Shown: positions 13,858 to 24,441, counted from the stretch's first letter. The stretch is DNA of 30,090 nucleotides from Paraglomus occultum (GCA_910592205.1 CAJVPJ010000296.1:1-30090), one strand, 5' to 3'. Notes: generated from the sequence alone by a model not told the origin. Numbers and translations are program-made.

Positions 13858-16191
13858 CTAATCCCATTCAATATCGTTCTCAATGCATAACTTTTTTGCA
13901 TGAGGATGACCGGCCTTAGCGGCCAGTATCAGGTATGGTTTTCCTGCATCACGGTCAACACCAATTTCGTTGATTCTCCCTGACCAGTAAATTTGCCCAA
14001 CATTGAACTGCGCCGCGGAATTCCCATTGTCGGCAGCTTTGCAGAGATAGTCAAATCCTAGTTTGACATCTCTGTGTGCACCATCCCCTTTCATAAGAGC
14101 TGCTCCGTAACGTAACTGACCGTCAGGATTGCCACCATCAGCGGCTTTTCGGAAGTGTTCTGCCGCTGCTTCCAAATTCACCTCCAGGTTACCAAGTCCG
14201 CGATAATTGTATAGGCCGCAATAGTAGTGTGCTTTAGGGGTGTCAATTTCTTGAAAGATTTTATATGCTATATCATAGCTTGCACTAGAATGAGCTTTGA
14301 GAGCATCTTCAATGCTTGGTCCAGTATTATCCCCGAGATCTAGTAATCCGTCTTCATCAATTAAGTCGGAAAGCTCATCAACACCAGCGGTTTTCTTCTT
14401 TTTATTCCCTCCCTGGAATTCTCTATATGCCGCTTCTAATTGCATGTAAATTTCAATTATAGTCGGACGTGAAAGTGGATCCGGAGCCCAGGCCTTTTTG
14501 ATAATTTCTGCATATTTTTCTGGTGTGTCTTTAGGAATTGGGTCGCGCAGTCCTTCCATTATTTTCCTAATTGCGTCGAATTCTTTATCATTTTCGAAAG
14601 GAATTTTGCCAGACGCTATCTCCCAAAGGAGATAGCCAACGTTATAGACATCGGCGCGCTTGTTGAATCGAAGTCTTGGGTTCCTGGCTCTTTCTTGTGG
14701 GGTCCAGCTAATAATTTTAACAATAGAGTTACGTTAAGATTATGTTAAGCAATCAATCAGCAAGAGAAATGAAGAAAAGAATAAATGACATGAAGTTTGT
14801 AGCATCACTATGACTATGTAACTATTTTACAAATTCGAATAAATATTGATAATGCACTCACCGTATTTTGTTAACGCCTTGTCTTAGAGGTCGCGAAACT
14901 TCTGTTTCTGGCCTAGCAGAGTGGAAATTGGTAATCTTGGGAGTGTAGTGCTCCGCGAGAAGGATATTCTGTGCTCGAAGATCATGATGTAAGAGTCCAA
15001 TTTCGTGCATAAAACAGACACCCTGTACAATGCCCAGCGCAATGGAATATCGCAGGGACCAATCCATGTTAGAGTGGTTAACCTGCATATGATCATAGAG
15101 ATATCCTATGAACGCGGGATGTGAATAAATTAGATAACAAAAAACATCTATGCAATTATATAGCAAATATTATATTTACCATATTGAGCATGTTCCATGA
15201 GCAAATGTAGCCGTGTATCAATCTTGAATACACCATAAAGCGTTATGATATTCTTGCATGCTTGCAATTGTTTTAAAATGGCGACATCTTTTTCTACTTC
15301 TTTTAGTTCGACATCAGTGACGTACCCCATGTCCTTCTGAAAAGCTAGTTGGTGGTTCCAAACTACCGTCTTTAAATCCGATGCTATAGCGGAGTCGGTA
15401 AAACCAGCCGTATCCTGTTTGATAGTCTCTGCCTTCAAACTCACGGATGCCAATACGCTCTGTTCGACTTCGCCTGTTTTGATCGAGTTCTGCAGACGAA
15501 CCACGAGTTCCGTTACTGTATCTAACTTACCATCAAGACCGACAATACCAGTTTGAACCATCTCCATGTATTTTTGCATTTGTTTAATATCATCGTTAAT
15601 TATTGAAATATCTTTAGATATATCGGCAGTTGTATTCAAGCCGAGATCTTGAATGGCTTGGTCAAATCGATCAAGAAGTCCTGCAGCGTCTTCTTTCACC
15701 TATTGACCGACCAATTCGAAATTGATAGTATAGTTTATTGACACATACAGGAATTTCTCAATAATAAGGGCAGCTGTTTGCTTACAGTCATTGCTTTCCA
15801 GTATTTCTTAAAACCCTTCGCATCGGTGATTTTTTTAACAAATTCTTCAATATCTTTGAGAACCTAACCATAGCCAGATTTGATGCCTTAGAATTACCCG
15901 CTAAGCGCATATATCGACTATAGGATTTGCTTTTACCTTTGTATACGTAATTAATGCAGGATTGTGTTCCAACTCCTCTTTTTTATATTTTCCCAAAGTG
16001 TGCTGCGCGATAACGATTCTGTCTCTGAAGACATTACATGTCCGTACATTATGGTCCGCATTCTGAGCAATTGCTAAAACCGTCTCGAGTATTAAGAAAG
16101 TTTGCCCTAATATCGGAAAAGACCCAATATCTTGTATAACTCTGCCGTATTTTAGTACGGTCTCACACATAGTAAGGACGTTCTCGGCCAT
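13858..16191 (-). CDS. MLKL-like four-helix domain, pseudokinase and Sel1 repeats, 5 exons
   Basis: Exons (descending) 16191-15937, 15863-15786, 15699-15180, 15105-14862 and 14707-13858 give 648 residues. Residues 1-110 are helical and resemble the N-terminal domain of MLKL (VLAIAQNADHNVRTCNVFRDR is the telling stretch, shown here split as AQNADHNVRTCNVFRDR), the membrane-damaging part of the necroptosis effector. Residues 112-190 look like a coiled coil. The kinase fold follows (about 196-455). It has no recognisable glycine loop, LAFQKDM at the beta-3 lysine, HHDLRAQN for HRD, and NFH in place of DFG, so the magnesium-binding aspartate is lost and it should be a pseudokinase. WEIASGKIPF and SRPT mark the C-lobe. 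Residues from about 520 hold three to four Sel1-type repeats (GLYNYRGLG, AAEHFRKAADGGNPDGQLRYG, shown in parts). Such proteins are expanded in arbuscular mycorrhizal fungi. Function in cell death or immunity is inference from domain content. Confidence 0.85.
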
Positions 16192-16817
16192 GTTTCTTGA
16201 TATCAGCCGGCAAGGCTAAAATTACGGCTCAGTTCTACCTCCGCTATCTGTCGAGAATTTAAAGATTGCCTACGTGATACAGACTCGATGATGGTTTCAC
16301 AATATTAGGAAGAACTGTGTTTTTAAGCTGGCTGATAATACGTGCAAACTTTAGCGTTTGCAGTGAATAAAAGTTCAAAGGCATCAAAACTTGGCTTCCA
16401 CTTTCTAGCTTGTCAGCAAGGTTAATAGCATAAACATGGTACTCAGTGAGCACTCGCTACGTACGATTTCTATCAAAAAAAAAAAAACCTACCCCAACGG
16501 TAAAAACAATGTCAACATAACTCTGTCTCTTATTGGTTCCACTCTATCTAAATCAGGACCATCATTATGCCAAGATATGGTGGAAAATTGTGCTGATGAC
16601 GGTATAACACGGAAAACGTCGCTAATTATTCATTTTGAAGCGGTTACACTAGACAAAGAATGAAAGAAATCCTTTGTTATTGTGTCGGTATGCCATTGTC
16701 CATCTGCATCGAGTTGGGCTGTGTCAGTTGTCCCCTGATTGGCTGATCATGCGATGTGCATAATGTGAGATCAAACCTTTATTGTCATAAATTCTTTCGT
16801 TGTTCATTACATTAGGC
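16192..16817. promoter_or_regulatory. Divergent region between pseudokinase and F-box genes
   Basis: 626 bp holding both promoters. On the minus strand 16453-16259 is an open frame of 64 codons with ATG that could splice (CAC|GTAGGC donor near 16272, TTTTAG acceptor near 16216) in frame to the pseudokinase start and give it a longer N-terminus; this is unproven. A poly-A tract sits at 16475-16487. Confidence 0.4.
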
Positions 16818-17861
16818 ATGGTGCTGGCACTTCCCAATGAAATCATACAGTCTATTTTATTCTGGTTGAAGGAAAGTCCCGAAATTGGATTCAAATTACA
16901 CACGATATTTTATCAATGTGCTCTTATAAGCAAAGCATGGAATGTGAATACAACTCCCCTGCTTTATTCTCGTCCTTTTGTCGCTGAAGGAGAACGCAAA
17001 TATCTCATCATTACGGCATTGTTATCTTCTCTTGATACAAAGCATAGAACATTCCTTGAGGCAAATAATGTTAATGTTTCCTGTCTTTACTCACGTCCAT
17101 TGTACAAATATTTATCATTCATCAAACATTTGGACATTGATGAGATGTTTAGCTGTGTACGTAATTGGTATATTTGGACAGACCAGCATGGTGCCGAGTC
17201 AAATATTAAACATACGGTTCTTACTACGATTCACGAGATCATGATGGATCTGAACGTACGCTTGGAGACTTTGTATATGACAGATGATTGTGAATTTGCG
17301 CTTAATGCGTTAATAGAATACAAGGACCTTTTTCGACACACTAAAACACTTAACATGCAAGCATGGAATTCTGGACACATTTTCAAAGAGCTCTCACAAT
17401 CTGTCAACAATTTGGTATGTTATAATGTTTTTCTAGTTGCTTCAAGTTATACATTCTCCTTTTATAACTTATCATTTCTACAGGAAACTTTGAGAATAAA
17501 GATCGAATTGTACAAATCAGCTTCTGAATATATTGCACTATTGTTTCGCTCATTACCATTGTTGAAAACGGTCACCCTGGTAAATTCTGAGTACTACGTT
17601 GAAAGCGTCTGTGGTTGGCTGATGGATCATCCAACTTTGCGAGAATTTCATGCAATTCTTCTTGAAGTCAATATAGAAGCTTTGAGGAAACTTTTAACAT
17701 GTAAGGCATTAAACTGTCTGAAGTTAGAATTTTGCAAGGAAATGAGTGGGGAGGCGCAACTATACTTGCAACAAAAGGGATTCATGTGTGAAGATACTGG
17801 ACATTTAATAATATGGAGTCAGAAAAAAAAAAGAGACTCTACAGGGCGGACGCGTGATTAA
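16818..17861 (+). CDS. F-box-like protein with leucine-rich C-terminal part, 2 exons
   Basis: Exons 16818-17414 and 17484-17861, joined across a 69-nt intron (GTATGT...CTACAG, phase 0), give 324 residues. The N-terminus MVLALPNEIIQSILFWL followed by LISKAWNVNTTPLLYSRP is the F-box pattern (LP-x-E-I start, then the helix with the conserved Trp and the LLYS end). The rest is rich in leucine and shows irregular LRR-like phrases (LKTVTLVNSEYY, ALNCLKLEFCKEMS). F-box proteins present substrates to SCF ubiquitin ligases through Skp1; the substrate here is unknown. The family is highly expanded and variable in mycorrhizal fungi. An earlier in-frame TTG at 16800 was not chosen because the ATG at 16818 sits directly before the F-box. 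Confidence 0.7.
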   Translation: MVLALPNEIIQSILFWLKESPEIGFKLHTIFYQCALISKAWNVNTTPLLYSRPFVAEGERKYLIITALLSSLDTKHRTFLEANNVNVSCLYSRPLYKYLSFIKHLDIDEMFSCVRNWYIWTDQHGAESNIKHTVLTTIHEIMMDLNVRLETLYMTDDCEFALNALIEYKDLFRHTKTLNMQAWNSGHIFKELSQSVNNLVCYNVFLVASSYTFSFYNLSFLQETLRIKIELYKSASEYIALLFRSLPLLKTVTLVNSEYYVESVCGWLMDHPTLREFHAILLEVNIEALRKLLTCKALNCLKLEFCKEMSGEAQLYLQQKGFMCEDTGHLIIWSQKKKRDSTGRTRD

Positions 17862-18559
17862 TTAATACTTATTAAACGCTTAAAGAGACTTCGCGGACAA
17901 AGTTTACTGGAAACGGCAAATCGCGCAAATAGCGAATCCATTTCGCTGTAACATCTTAAAATTACCATCATTCATTGCATTGCATTGCAGCACAGTACTC
18001 TGTAAAGCAGATCTCCGTCTAATATGTAACCACATATTTTGCCGGATGGTATTGTTTCGAGTTGACGAATGCGTTTGCAGAGGTCATTATTTGCAGTCAG
18101 ATGGTCCTATGTATCCAGAACGTGCTTGGTTTTCCGCTTCAAACGGATTTCTAGTGCCTTGGACTTTGTTGTTCTTTGCGTTCTTCTTGATGCGAATAGA
18201 TTAGAATCAATAGATGTTATGTTTTAAAAAGACCCGTCGGCACATTTAGATTTGGATAGGAAATCGGTTCAATAACTCGAACGTTGGATTCTGTGGCCTT
18301 TTTTGATCTGAGCGTGTCGACTATTTAGTCGAATGATGCACGTTTTTACCCAATGTAGTATTAATGATTATTATAGAAGAGTTTTCATAATTAACTGGCC
18401 GCGACGTTGTCGAAGTTTATTACGTGTTAAGTTGACCGAACAGAATGTGATTGCTTTCTGCTCGGTGATTATCTTAAATTGTTGAGACAAAGTTTTTACG
18501 AAACTGATGTCTTTTTTATTTTCTTAATAATCCACAAATACACGAACGATATATAATCG
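17862..18559. other. Convergent intergenic region, no supported gene
   Basis: About 700 bp between the 3' ends of the F-box gene and the Mss51-type gene. A 74-codon frame at 17980-18204 has a hydrophobic end but no motif or splice partner. No RNA gene seen. Confidence 0.45.
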
Positions 18560-19957
18560 TCACCTATTCCCTGGAATACTCTTAATCTCACTTTCTTCCT
18601 CTTCTAGCTCGTCAATCTCCTCATATTGTTCTTCAACACCTTCATCAGCAAGTTTAAGCTCATACTTTTTACCTCTTATTCCAAATATGCCCCAATTACT
18701 GAAGATACTGTCCCGTACGTCGTTCGCGTTTATATCTCTCTTTAAACTTCTGAATGGATTCTCTCCAGGTGTCAACAACCAGTCGTATTCAAGTTTTGTC
18801 TTACTACTTTCATTTATTTCTCCTTCTTCATCCACGGGCCACTCTTCGGCCTCTAAGGCTCTTACGTCATCAGCCATGTCCTTCGCATCATAACCGGTGA
18901 TGAAAACTGCGCATTTAGTACCTAGAATCTTCTTCAGAGACTTTGCCCAGGACAGCTTGCCATCCGGTTGCCCAAATCCAGGACTGAATAAGAAGAACAC
19001 GTCCATATACGGATCAAATGGATAAAGAGAGTCATGGTAGTCGTGATAGGTAAGATTACTCCAGCTGAAGGATAGGCGTTGATTGAGGTGTTGGGTAAAT
19101 GGTTGAGTATGACGAGGAGGAAGAGCTTGCGGACCAATGAAATAAATATGGAAAGCGGTCATAGGAAAGAGATGCGAGAGTTGGAGGTATATATATGTAG
19201 GCAGGTAACCTTCAGCACGTGAACCAACGATGAATATGCGCACTATCTCGGCAGCACGAAGGTGCTTTATGTCTTTGTTTTCTTGTAATGGGTAAAGTGT
19301 ACTTCGGAGAGCTGGTATCAGGATAAGTAAACGAATAATGAATAAACTGTTGAGATTACAAGTAATGCATTAGTGTACGAAAATAATAGAACATATAAAT
19401 AACAATGTGACCGACCAAGCAGCGACTTTAATCCTTCGGATGTCAATCGATTTTTCAGGGTGAATGGTCCATGTTTGTGAAGAACTGAAGCTATAGTTAT
19501 TGGGTAAGTCAATACTTTTGACACATTCCTCAATGATCTCTCGGAATCTGTAGCAGGAAAGTCACGAGTATATAAAAATACATCCCAATTTGCCATGTTA
19601 ACCTCAATATCGTAAGGTTGAGCGCCTAACAAAACAGAGGTGCAAACGATTTATAATAATTATTGTTAATTAAATTCATTGATAACTGGTCTTTACAATG
19701 AACACATAACGAATTTGAGACGCGATACCCGGAAACTCGAACTCCCGCAAATTCTTATTATTCTTTAAATAATTCTCATCTTCAATGGATTCTCGTAAAT
19801 AGGCGCGGACTTCCTCATCTGAAAGGGGTTCGTTTTGTGGTTTTTGTTTTAGAAAGGAAAAAATGGGTCGAACTAATGGTGGCAAAAATAAACCATACGT
19901 AAACCGTGTGCGGATATATCTGCTTGGGCGGAATGCGGGAAGAAGACGACTCGACAT
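18560..19957 (-). CDS. MSS51: Mss51-type COX1 translation regulator lacking the zinc/heme motifs, 3 exons
   Basis: Yeast Mss51 activates translation of COX1 mRNA in mitochondria and chaperones new Cox1. Exons (descending) 19957-19711, 19625-19416 and 19311-18560 give 402 residues. The N-terminus MSSRLLPAFRPSRYIRTRF is a mitochondrial presequence. The whole Mss51 C-terminal domain is present: NWDVFLYTRDFPATDSER, LTYPITIASVLHKHGPF, LTSEGLKSLLGALRSTLYPL, IFIVGSRAEGYLP, FHIYFIGPQALPPR, YPFDPYMDVFFLFSPGFG, KCAVFITGYDAKDM. The C-terminus has an added acidic tail. The region between presequence and core is short and contains no cysteine, so the MYND-like zinc finger and the CPX heme motifs of yeast Mss51 are absent. 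The first donor is either C|GTTATG (used here) or A|GTTATC 24 nt downstream; the first fits family spacing better. Divergent from the COX14-like gene. Confidence 0.85.
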
Positions 19958-20113
19958 AGTGGCCAGAGAATTTTTGATGTATAAGATAAAAAATGTATCA
20001 AAATCGGGAGATCGGCCTATTCAATTGGCAATTGAAATCTATCACATGGACAAAAGCATATAACGTTAAACACGCTTAGGGTTGTCAAATCTTTGTCTTG
20101 GAACAATATTAAC
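19958..20113. promoter_or_regulatory. 156-bp divergent promoter between MSS51-type and COX14-like genes
   Basis: Only 156 bp separate the two ATGs, so leaders and promoters of both genes must overlap or abut. A plus-strand frame crosses it (19863-20063) but is the antisense shadow of the Mss51-type first exon. No single binding motif can be named. Confidence 0.65.
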
Positions 20114-20467
20114 ATGTTTCCGTCTAAAATAGCAGATTATACTCAAAGGATTGTGGTGATTGGTCTGGCAGGGCTAACAGGTATAATTAGACACTTCTGA
20201 GTGGATATGCCATCATTTAAAAAGTTATTTAGTTTATGTTCCTTTTAAGTCTGGACCATGTATGGTGCAACGATTTCCGCCATATCACGACTAGAAAAAG
20301 TGAAGCAATTGAAAACAAACGAAGAACTGGTAAGTTTTTTGAAAATCATAGTCGATAGACGGGCCTTATATTTACCTGGCGGTGTATTTCAGCAACAGAT
20401 TAAAACGGATACGGGAACGCACGTTTCCGATAAGCCTTCATCATCTTCGCCATCGACAAATACGTAA
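20114..20467 (+). CDS. COX14: COX14-like cytochrome oxidase assembly protein, 2 exons
   Basis: Exons 20114-20180 and 20250-20467 (GTATAA...TTTAAG intron, 69 nt) give 94 residues. Residues 1-40 read MFPSKIADYTQRIVVIGLAG and then LTVWTMYGATISAISRL: a short matrix- or intermembrane-facing start with K-x-x-D-Y-x-x-R, then one transmembrane helix rich in small residues, the pattern of the COX14 family. The remaining 50 residues are polar, with a Ser/Thr-rich end. Cox14 is an inner-membrane protein that holds newly made Cox1 in assembly intermediates and, in yeast, keeps Mss51 bound so that COX1 translation is feedback-controlled. The first exon is too short to appear as a long open frame, so the gene is easily missed. 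Alternative: another single-helix inner-membrane protein. Confidence 0.7.
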
Positions 20468-20865
20468 TGGGCTATTTTAATCGTTGCAAGCAGTGGGGCA
20501 GATGTCAATGCTCACATATAGTTATAATTCCACTGAAAGCCTTTTTCTTTGTGATATACAACACGATCAAAGCACAAGATAAAATATAATGTTGGCAGAG
20601 TGAATCAAATTTTAGTGCCACGCAGTTATATATCGTATATCTTTTGAATATTTTTGTTGTTATCTAATTTATTGGTTGCTAACGAGCTTGTTTAGAGAAA
20701 ATAAAATAATGCAAATGACCAGCTAAGTCATTGTCTTCCTCATCAGAACGAAAATCTAATCTAAGCTGTTAGAACGATGAAGCAATGGCATTATATGGAA
20801 TACATGAATATTGAATGTCTTAATTATTTGTATACCACTGACGATTGCAAAATCATAGTTTGTTT
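20468..20865. other. Convergent 3' region between COX14-like and ATP20 genes
   Basis: AT-rich 3' flanks of two convergent genes; no open frame or RNA gene seen. Confidence 0.5.
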
Positions 20866-21386
20866 CTAGACATTATAACCGATGAGCGATCGTCTGCCGA
20901 TGACCTCACCGATAAAGAAGAACCCAGCTACTTCTGCTGAGCGTACACCAATTCTCGCATAATCGTATAGACTTAGTGATTTAATATGCTTCCAATGTAG
21001 TGTCTTTTGAAGATAAGAACGTGCTTCTTCTATTTGCGCGAGACTTGGAGGTGAAAGGTCTTCCCTCTTCCAAACTTCCTTTACCAGTTCTCTCACGACT
21101 GCAGCATTGTAGAGGATGGGTTTTCTAAGAGCTATTGACATCAAGCATTAGTGTTAAACAATCAATAACTCATACCGGGCAGAAAATTATTCAGTCGACA
21201 AAACACCTCCAGCGACATTTATAACGGAATTTTACCTGCAATTTTTGTAGCCAAGTTTTGGACACCTTTTGTAACTTGTCCAGATTTTTCAGCAACAGCT
21301 GCAGTGGTAGATGCGAAGCGAACTTGTGAAAACCGGGTGCCTTGTGTCCGGCTGAGTCTGACACCTTTAAAGAATAATGAGGCCAT
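20866..21386 (-). CDS. ATP20: Mitochondrial ATP synthase subunit g, 2 exons
   Basis: Subunit g sits in the membrane at the dimer interface of F1Fo ATP synthase and supports dimer rows that shape cristae. Exons (descending) 21386-21236 and 21131-20866 (GTAAAA...AATAG intron, 104 nt) give 138 residues. The N-terminus MASLFFKGVRLSRTQGTRF is a presequence. The core shows KPILYNAAVVRELVKEVW, LSPPSLAQIEEARSYLQ and the C-terminal helix EVAGFFFIGEVIGRR with the G-x-x-G-type packing motif and the conserved GEIIGRR-like end. The preferred start is the ATG at 21386; the upstream frame has only a TTG. Fits the usual family length of about 115-180 in fungi. Confidence 0.92.
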
Positions 21387-21749
21387 TGGAAGATCGATAA
21401 TATCTGGAATGCAAGGCAAATTTCTGTGGTTCAAAATTTTCTGTTTATTTATATTTAGGGATCACTAATTGGTGCTATTCCGATGATGATCACCCGCACA
21501 ATTTCGTCTCGAAAACAAAAAACTTTTTATGTCAATACTTTTAAAAGGCAAGCTGTTGTGATTTTTGGAGACAAAAGATTTTATAGATGAATAGTATATT
21601 CTCTAGTAGAGAGTAACTACAGTAGATCATGTGAAATTATTATTATTCGTTACAAATAATTACTTTGTATCACCACATGGGTAACACGGAGCATTCATGC
21701 CCAAATAGTAAATATCCTCCCCCGTCTTGTCTGGTAATGTTTATCGAAC
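21387..21749. promoter_or_regulatory. Divergent promoter region of ATP20 and the kinase-LRR gene
   Basis: 363 bp between opposite start codons, AT-rich, no recognisable motif beyond A/T tracts. Confidence 0.4.
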
Positions 21750-24441
21750 ATGTCTCTAGGTCAATTATCCGAGAAAGACTGGCTCGACAAGAGCATTGAC
21801 GAAGGCTTTATTAGATGCTATTCTGAAAGTGATATCGTTGATCGCAAGTTGCTTACTCATGGCGGATATGGATTAGTTCATAAAGCAACGTTAAAACATA
21901 TTGGAATAGCAATTGCAATGAAGACCCTGATTCCAGATACCGACGAAGAAACGTATTCAGAATTTGTCAACGAGGTTACTATTAATTGCTTGTGCTCGTG
22001 TTGTATTTTTTGTCAATATTGGAGACTTTATTTTCGATTTCCATCACATTTAGTTGAGGATCCACAAACGGGTGGACGACCATCCAAACATAATTAGATT
22101 CCTGGGACTGTATCGCGGTATGATGTAAACGGAATGTGTATGTCATAATTATTGTCGATGATGCTTACATTTGACACGATTGATATATTTACCTCAGACG
22201 ATGCCTATCATATGATTTTCGAGTTTGCCGACGGCGGAACCTTGCGCGATTATTTAAGGAAGAACTTTACTTCTCTTACGTGGAAAAATAAGTACACGTT
22301 GGGCTGGCAGATTGCCAATGGATTAATGTACTTGCATGAGCGGCAAATAATCCACAAGGACTTGGTACTGTGTCGATAAAATCGTTCTTATTTTAGTAAA
22401 ATTTGCTAATTTTATTTCATTGCATTAGTCTTCCATGAACGTCCTTATCAAAGATGGCGTTGCGAAAATAACAGACTTTGGCTTGTCGAATGATCTGAAA
22501 AAGGTTGTGCTTACGTCAAAGGGAGCGGGCAATGCAGCATATATTGACCCATTAAGGCTTATAGATCCATCATATATTCGTGGAAAAGAATCTGATATCT
22601 TCAGTGTTGGGGTAATATTATGGGAGATTTCTAGTGGAGAGATTCCATACGCAGGCTATGATGACACTTATGTTGCCATAGAGAGATTCCACGGCCGTCG
22701 CCATCCAATTTTTCCTGGAACGCCTGAAGAGTACGTTCAGCTATATTCGAAATGTTGGCATCCAGAAGCTAATGTGCGGCCATCCTGTGAACAAGTGGTT
22801 AATCAATTAAAACTATTGGTTGAACAAGCAGTAGATGAAACATCAAATTTGAGCAACAATCAAATTGAAACTAGAGATGCAACAGATTCAGCAAAGTCCT
22901 TAGAACCAAAGCCTTCTCAGATTTTTCAGGATTTGTTTCAAAACAAAATTGGAGATACAAATGTGATGGCATTGGTAAAAGCTCTAGAATCAGATTCTCC
23001 TTTGACTTCTTTGAATCTTGTGTCTAGGAACATTGGAGACACTGGAGCAATAGCTTTAGCAAAGGTTTTGGAATCAAACTCCACTCTGACATCCCTATAT
23101 CTTACAAATAATAATATTGGAGTGACTGGAGCATTAGCCTTAGCAAAGGTTCTGGAATCAAATTTTTTGTTGACGTTCTTGGATATAGGTGGCAATGATA
23201 TTAGTGATGCCGGTGCAACAGCTTTGGCAAAAGTTCTAGGATTAAATACTGCTTTGACTTCTCTGAATCTTCATAGAAATAGAATTACAGCTGCAGGAGT
23301 AAAAGATTTAGCAAAGTCCTTGGAATTAAATTCATCACTACATTCTTTGGGCCTTGGGTATAATAAGATTGGAGAGATTGGCATAAGAGCCTTGGCAAGG
23401 ACTCTGGAATTGAATGGCTCTCTGACATCCTTAAATCTTGATGCTACTGATATTGAAGATTCAGGAACAACAATTTTGGCCAAGGCTTTAGAAATTAATT
23501 CTACTCTAGCTTCATTGGAATTACAATGGAATGATATTGAAGATCTTGGTGCAATGGCTCTTGCAAATGCTCTTGCATCAAATTCTTCTTTGATCTCTTT
23601 AAATCTTGCTGAAAATCAGATCCAAGACTCAGGTGCCATAGCTTTATCAAAGGCTCTAGCATCAAATCATTCACTAGAGTCTTTGAATCTTGCTAGCAAT
23701 CAGATTGGAGATGTGATTGCAATAAATTTAGGAAAGGCTTTAGAATCAAATAACTCCCTGCATTTTTTGAAACTTGTTGATAATGACATTGGAGATACAG
23801 GAGCAACAGCTTTGGCAAAAGCTTTAGCATCAAATTCTTCTTTGACCTCTTTAGATCTTGCTGTTAATCAGATTGGGGATGAAGGAGCAACAAACTTGTT
23901 TAAAGCTCTACAATCAAATTCATCCTTGACTTTTCTTGAGCTGAGTAAGAATATGGTTGGAGATACAAGTACAGCAATATTAGCAAATGCTCTTCAGTCA
24001 AATTCTTGCTTAACCTATTTGAGTTTGGAGTCTAATCAAATTAGAGTTATGGGTGCAACAACTTTAGCAAAGGCCTTTGAATTAAATTCCTCCTTGACCA
24101 CTTTAGCTTTGTCATACAACAAAATTGGAGATGAGGGGATAACAGCCTTGGCAAAAGCTTTGAAATTGAATTCCTGTCTGACTACTTTGAGCCTTAATGG
24201 AGTTGACTTTGGAGATATAGGTGCAACAGCTTTAGCAGAAGCTTTAGAATCAAATGCCTGTCTGGCTTTTTTAAATATTGCTTCTAATCAAATTGGTGAC
24301 AAAGGTGCAGCAGCTTTGGTGAAGGCATTAGAATCAAATTCCACATTGACTTCTTTGGATTTTTATAGGAATCCATTTGGAAGCATGAATGAAACAGCTT
24401 TGGCAAAGGCTTTGCAATCAAACCAAACTCCAATGAACTAG
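21750..24441 (+). CDS. Protein kinase fused to 18 NLRC3/RNI-type leucine-rich repeats, 4 exons
   Basis: Exons 21750-21974, 22054-22117, 22198-22364 and 22429-24441 give 822 residues. The kinase domain (about 28-280) looks active: glycine loop THGGYGLVHK (36-45), beta-3 lysine in IAMKTL (K58), HKDLSSMN catalytic loop (D151, N156), DFG at 168-170, WEISSGEIPY and RPS in the C-lobe. It is tyrosine-kinase-like in style, as are most kinases expanded in mycorrhizal fungi. From residue 324 to the end there are 18 repeats of exactly 28 residues with the form N-x-I-G-D-x-G-A-x-A-L-A-K-A-L-x-S-N-x-S-L-T-x-L-x-L, the ribonuclease-inhibitor/NLRC3 class. No signal peptide or membrane helix, so it should be cytosolic. 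The horseshoe likely binds a protein ligand and controls the kinase; ligand and substrate unknown. The repeat half has no intron. Confidence 0.9.
22942..24438 (+). repeat. 84-bp tandem repeat array encoding LRRs
   Basis: About 17.8 copies of an 84-bp unit in one exon, each coding one 28-residue repeat, with no insertions between them. Units are diverged but share long stretches such as GCAAAGGCT/CTA/GGAATCAAATTC. The last unit is partial. Expansion by unequal exchange is likely. Confidence 0.93.

Noticed and set aside
17980-18204. 74-codon plus-strand frame with a hydrophobic tail
   Set aside because: No motif, no splice partner, and composition like the surrounding intergenic DNA.
19863-20063. 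Plus-strand 66-codon frame, basic like a ribosomal protein
   Set aside because: Antisense of the Mss51-type presequence exon; the arginines come from the reversed codons.
22938-23483. Minus-strand frames with repetitive SDSRAFTNA/FDSKTFAKA phrases
   Set aside because: Reverse-strand shadows of the LRR array.
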